Source: Chitinivibrionales bacterium
GTDB lineage: Bacteria > Fibrobacterota > Chitinivibrionia > Chitinivibrionales > JANQEN01
NCBI GenBank assembly: GCA_030593665.1
Contig: JAUVGS010000083.1
Location: forward strand, 1 to 7,791
Direction of reading: 5' to 3'
Length of the DNA: 7,791 nucleotides
Position 1 is the stretch's first letter. Every line of letters starts with the position of its first letter. The translations under genes and the position numbers were made by a program. This document shows, piece after piece, positions 6,837 to 7,791 of the stretch. Below the pieces are notes generated by a model. That model saw only the letters and a program-made list of their open reading frames with translations. It was not told the DNA's origin and did not search any database.

Positions 6837-7791
6837 CTACAGGATTACTGTTTTAAATGTATACCTATTCTCCCCAATCGTAAATGTCACCAGACACACG
6901 CCAACACCATACTTCAGCCACTCATGAGAAATATCAAATACCTGTTTCCCTCCGGGCAGTATTCGTTTCGCAAGAGTTTTTCCGGAAACCTGCATAATGG
7001 CAACTTTGATAGCAGCATTACTATTTATGACGAAACGGCTGCCATATTGAATAATACCGGCCAGCGCATTACTAATGTGCTTCTGCTCTGCGACAGGCAC
7101 ACTCGTTAATGTATCCACATACTGTTTGTACTCACTATACAATCGTGCTCTCTCCGACACTTCGTCAATAGAATCTGCGGTATAGGTTCCTGCCGGGAAA
7201 GTATGGAGTGGATTTGGATCCATATAGTGAAACCCGAAACAGACAAAGGTATCTGCGTAAACAGACTCCGCGTTAAGTTGTCTTCTAATGTTTTCTATTG
7301 ACGAAGGCGCGAATTTGGGATTGAGGCGGGAGCCATGATTTGTAAACAGCTCCGAGTTTGCCCAGAAACTTTTTTGGGCAGCCTCGGCGGCATCTCCTAC
7401 TGCTTTATAAAACTCAGATATTTGATCATTGCTTTCGGTGAGTGTGTGCGGATCAACACCGGCGCCGTCCTGTAGAATGAGTATGTCAAGATCAGAATTT
7501 GAAAGAGCGTAGACCCACATGTCGCCATACTGTTTTGCGGTGGAGAGAGTCACATTAAAAAATGGTGAAATAGAGAGCCTGGCCCCGGGCGCCTTTTCAT
7601 GAACACGATCCGCGACCCGGTCAAGAATGGAGGCCAGATAGGGCCAGTTGCCCGGAGGGATAAACGCAACATTGGCAATCTCTATTGTATAGTAGAATCC
7701 CAAAAACGCATTGTGCGATCCATACCGCGCAGCCAGATCATCAACCATGGAAAGTGATCGCTCGACGTGATACTCTATAGTAGCACTGTCA
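6837..7791 (-). CDS. DUF4434-type putative glycoside hydrolase with T9SS-type tail, C-terminal part
   Basis: The frame is open to the right window edge, so the true start and N-terminal barrel strands lie outside; 317 residues are visible. The Met at 7748-7746 is internal: upstream codons read ERSLS and continue the same helix (MVDDLAARYGSH). The order of motifs matches DUF4434 TIM-barrel proteins: YGSHNAFLGFYYTIEI, then RLSISPFFN, LDILILQDGAG, FWANSELF and FGFHYMDP. By analogy with clan A hydrolases, the Glu in YTIEI (codon 7682-7680) and the Glu in NSELF (codon 7352-7350) are candidate acid/base and nucleophile; this is inference, and the substrate is unknown. The final ~80 residues (VAIMQVSGKTLA, then YGVGVCLVTF and a KTVIL end) look like a T9SS type A sorting domain. 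It ends with TAG, 41 bp before the lyase gene, so the two are probably cotranscribed. Confidence 0.75.
   Translation of the reverse strand, partial: DSATIEYHVERSLSMVDDLAARYGSHNAFLGFYYTIEIANVAFIPPGNWPYLASILDRVADRVHEKAPGARLSISPFFNVTLSTAKQYGDMWVYALSNSDLDILILQDGAGVDPHTLTESNDQISEFYKAVGDAAEAAQKSFWANSELFTNHGSRLNPKFAPSSIENIRRQLNAESVYADTFVCFGFHYMDPNPLHTFPAGTYTADSIDEVSERARLYSEYKQYVDTLTSVPVAEQKHISNALAGIIQYGSRFVINSNAAIKVAIMQVSGKTLAKRILPGGKQVFDISHEWLKYGVGVCLVTFTIGENRYTFKTVIL

Noticed and set aside
490..7791. Alternative genetic code in which TGA is a sense codon
   Set aside because: The four visible stops are TAA, TAA, TAA and TAG, which fits, but the long BNR, lyase and DUF4434 frames have no in-frame TGA and use TGG for Trp. 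A single TGA in one gene does not support a recoded genome.

Overview
The window looks like a stretch of secreted carbohydrate-active genes from a bacterium of the Fibrobacterota/Bacteroidota (FCB) superphylum or a relative. This is inferred from protein style: Sec signal peptides combined with C-terminal tails that resemble type IX secretion system (T9SS) type A sorting domains. No taxonomic marker gene is present, so the phylum stays open. All supported genes lie on the minus strand, and the window starts and ends inside genes.

In transcription order (right to left): (1) 7791-6837, the C-terminal part of a DUF4434-type TIM-barrel putative glycoside hydrolase with a sorting-like tail; (2) 6795-4009, a 928-residue heparinase II/III-like polysaccharide lyase with an N-terminal carbohydrate-binding-like domain and a sorting tail; (3) 3947-3003, a DNRLRE-domain secreted protein interrupted by an in-frame TGA at codon 69, with a sorting tail; (4) 2946-490, an 818-residue BNR/Asp-box repeat protein resembling GH74/sortilin propellers, with a sorting tail. 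The gaps are 41, 61 and 56 bp, so these four probably form one operon for extracellular or cell-surface glycan breakdown. The lyase and hydrolase would cut an (inferred) uronate-containing glycan, and the propeller and DNRLRE proteins would hydrolyse, bind or anchor. The actual substrate cannot be read from the sequence.

A 259-bp AT-rich gap (231-489) follows. It holds two LacI/GalR-type operator-like palindromes, 16-bp perfect at 416-431 and an imperfect copy at 284-295. It precedes a separate minus-strand gene (230-1, cut by the window edge) whose exported N-terminal region resembles DUF6599.

The most notable points are the in-frame TGA in an otherwise coherent gene, the four consecutive sorting-tail cargos, the paired operator, and a two-tier inverted repeat straddling the stop codon of the lyase gene. 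No RNA gene, CRISPR array, insertion sequence or clear intrinsic terminator was seen.
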